In this document: one piece after another, positions 62,795 through 64,000 of the stretch | Numbering within the stretch: position 1 is the stretch's first letter | Layout: every line of letters starts with the position of its first letter | NCBI GenBank assembly: GCA_041397865.1 | Contig: JAWKVT010000001.1 | Coordinates: forward strand, 496,001 to 560,000 | Direction of reading: 5' to 3' | Origin: TMED27 sp041397865 | GTDB taxonomy: Bacteria > Pseudomonadota > Alphaproteobacteria > Micavibrionales > Micavibrionaceae | DNA: 64,000 nt | Translations under genes and position numbers: made by a program | Notes under the pieces: generated by a model | What the model was told of the DNA's origin: nothing | Databases searched by the model: none | Seen by the model: only the letters and a program-made list of their open reading frames with translations

Positions 62795-63556
62795 TTACCG
62801 GGAAAAACCAAGCCCTTCTTGCAAAACTTCGGGAACACGCTCAACCAGATCGCTCGCCACCAGCCCCGGCCCGCACCGCAAGGCCGCATCGCCATGCACC
62901 CACACCGCCGCGCACGCCGCCTCAAACGTCGGCATCCCTTGCGCCAAAAGCCCGGTAATCAGCCCCGCCAGAACATCACCGGTTCCCGCACTCGCAAGAT
63001 AAGGAGACGCATGCCTGTTCACAACGACCTGCCGCCCGTCCGGATGCGCTATAACCGTATCACGGCCCTTTAACACCACAACCGCGCCGCTCCTCTTCGC
63101 CGCGCACACCGCTTTAGCCTCCCGCGAACCTGTAATGTCTGGGAACGCCCTTGCAAATTCCCCCTCATGCGGACTAAGCACAACATTCTCATGAAGCGGC
63201 TCCGGCATGCACGCCAGCGCATCGGCATCAAGCACACACGGGCGGTTAAGCGATATTTTTACGCCCTGCGCCATACCGCCCGGCCCATAAAGCCGTACGC
63301 TTACGCGGGCGTCGAACCATGCCGTATCATCCCGCACCATAATATGCGCAGGCAGCGCCGCCCGGTAAATATCGCCGTTTTTCGCCAAAACACTCGTCAG
63401 CCCTGCGCCAATACGCGCACACGCCGTCGCCGCCAGCCGCGTCGCCCCCGTTAAAACCGGCGCGCCGTATATAAGCGCATGCCCGTAATCATATTTATGA
63501 GCGTCCGCTTCTTTACCCGTAAACCGCTCCAACCATAAATCCGGCTGATTTTCCAA
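62795..63556 (-). CDS. nnrD: ADP-dependent NAD(P)H-hydrate dehydratase
   Basis: 253 residues from a TTG at 63556, preceded by AAGGAG. Repairs hydrated NAD(P)H. Ribokinase-like fold with YGHALIYGAPVLTGATRLAATACARIGAGLTSVL, a central SPHEGEFARAFPDI, GAVVVLKGRDTVIAHPDGR, and the nucleotide-binding AGTGDVLAGLITGLLAQG with the catalytic Asp. Here it stands alone; many bacteria fuse it to the NnrE epimerase domain. Downstream tRNA-Leu lies on the same strand. Confidence 0.93.
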   Translation of the reverse strand: MENQPDLWLERFTGKEADAHKYDYGHALIYGAPVLTGATRLAATACARIGAGLTSVLAKNGDIYRAALPAHIMVRDDTAWFDARVSVRLYGPGGMAQGVKISLNRPCVLDADALACMPEPLHENVVLSPHEGEFARAFPDITGSREAKAVCAAKRSGAVVVLKGRDTVIAHPDGRQVVVNRHASPYLASAGTGDVLAGLITGLLAQGMPTFEAACAAVWVHGDAALRCGPGLVASDLVERVPEVLQEGLGFSR

Positions 63557-63620
63557 GGCTCGCTCCTTAAATCGCTTGACCTAATATAGAACAAAACCTT
63601 ATACAGAACACTTAAATTGT

Positions 63621-63697
63621 GGCGACCGTAGCTCAGTTGGTAGAGCACTCGGTTGTGATCCGAGTCGTCGCGGGTTCGAGTCCCGTCGGTCGCCCCA
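63621..63697 (+). tRNA. tRNA-His (GTG)
   Basis: Has the extra G at position -1 paired with C73, as tRNA-His needs. Acceptor GCGACCG/CGGTCGC, D-arm GCTCAGTTGGTAGAGC, anticodon arm CTCGG-TTGTGAT-CCGAG (anticodon GTG), T-arm GCGGG-TTCGAGT-CCCGT, CCA encoded. Confidence 0.95.
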
Positions 63698-63722
63698 TTT
63701 ACCGCGAAAAGGAAACCGTTCC

Positions 63723-64000
63723 GTGAGCACCCACAGCCTTAAATTCAAAAACAACGCCGAATTTCTGAAATATATTAAAGAAAACGCCATCCGGTTTGTC
63801 GATATGAATTTCACGGACATACGCGGAAAATGGCAGCACACCACAGAAGCCGCAGACGGCCTCGACGATTACAAACTCAGCCGCGGAATTTTCTTTGACG
63901 GCTCCTCAATCGCAGGCTGGCAACCCATAAACAACTCGGACATGGTCATAAAACCCGACCTCGGCAAAGTCGTCACAGACCCTTTCGCCGCCCAAAAAAC
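63723..64000 (+). CDS. glnA: Glutamine synthetase, type I (N-terminal part only)
   Basis: Runs off the right edge. GTG start at 63723 behind AAAAGGAAA. The visible 92 residues include FLKYIKENAIRFVDMNFTDIRGKWQHTT, then LSRGIFFDGSSIAGWQPINNSDMVIKPDLGKVVTDPFAA. The VDMNFTDIRGKWQH and FFDGSSIAGW motifs are typical of GlnA. A glnB is not next to it on this side. Confidence 0.93.
   Translation, partial: MSTHSLKFKNNAEFLKYIKENAIRFVDMNFTDIRGKWQHTTEAADGLDDYKLSRGIFFDGSSIAGWQPINNSDMVIKPDLGKVVTDPFAAQK

Overview
The window looks like a chromosome segment of an alphaproteobacterium. The evidence is a nuoA-B-C-D-E-F cluster of alphaproteobacterial type, a tig-clpP-lon-hup block, a GTTC-N7-GTTC LexA box between uvrA and ssb, a gyrA-coaD block, and housekeeping proteins of alphaproteobacterial length. 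Long RTX exoproteins and small unknown genes inside the nuo operon would fit a Micavibrio-like or related deep-branching group, but that placement is a guess.

Layout. 1-2.8 kb (minus): start of a HisE/MazG-like gene, a TerD-like gene and a frame-damaged nuoG. 2.9-7.1 kb (plus): an unusual purine module, a long PurL with a PurS-like N-terminus, a small membrane protein and PurQ. 7.17-14.56 kb: a decayed Tn3-family transposon with 36-bp inverted ends and a 5-bp target duplication (AGCCT). It carries TnpA and tyrosine-recombinase remnants, a 1646-residue M10/RTX metalloprotease gene and an IS200-type insertion. 14.6-21.0 kb (minus): nuoA-F with two extra genes, a FliL-like membrane protein between nuoC and nuoD and a small membrane protein between nuoE and nuoF. 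21.1-30.9 kb: small unknown genes, tRNA-Asp, alanine dehydrogenase, succinate-semialdehyde dehydrogenase, ispG, tRNA-Val, hup, lon and clpP. 31-32.8 kb: tig, then a tRNA-Thr(GGT) gene interrupted by a group I intron. 32.9-43.2 kb: a hypothetical gene, uvrA, ssb, a DUF2059 protein, an SSS symporter, gyrA, a secreted protein, coaD and tRNA-Lys.

43.3-62.3 kb is an accessory region between core genes. It starts with a large serine recombinase, DUF2924, DUF5681 and ParB-methyltransferase genes, followed by about 500 bp of densely hairpinned non-coding DNA that may encode one or two structured RNAs. Then come two lipoproteins, a 2763-residue RTX protein, a broken methyltransferase, a PhyH-like oxygenase, and an MBOAT acyltransferase with an SGNH partner that probably acylate a surface glycan. 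62.3-64 kb: a probable regulated small RNA gene, an (AAAG)9 tract, tRNA-Leu, NAD(P)H-hydrate dehydratase, tRNA-His and the start of glnA.

How the parts work together: nuo genes supply respiratory complex I; tig, clpP and lon handle protein folding and turnover; uvrA and ssb share an SOS-type control region. The two RTX proteins look like type I secretion substrates whose exporter is not in the window. Strongest leads: the tRNA-Thr group I intron, the protease-carrying Tn3 element, the structured RNA region at 47.2-47.66 kb, and a palindromic repeat that supplies the signal peptide of the DUF2059 protein.
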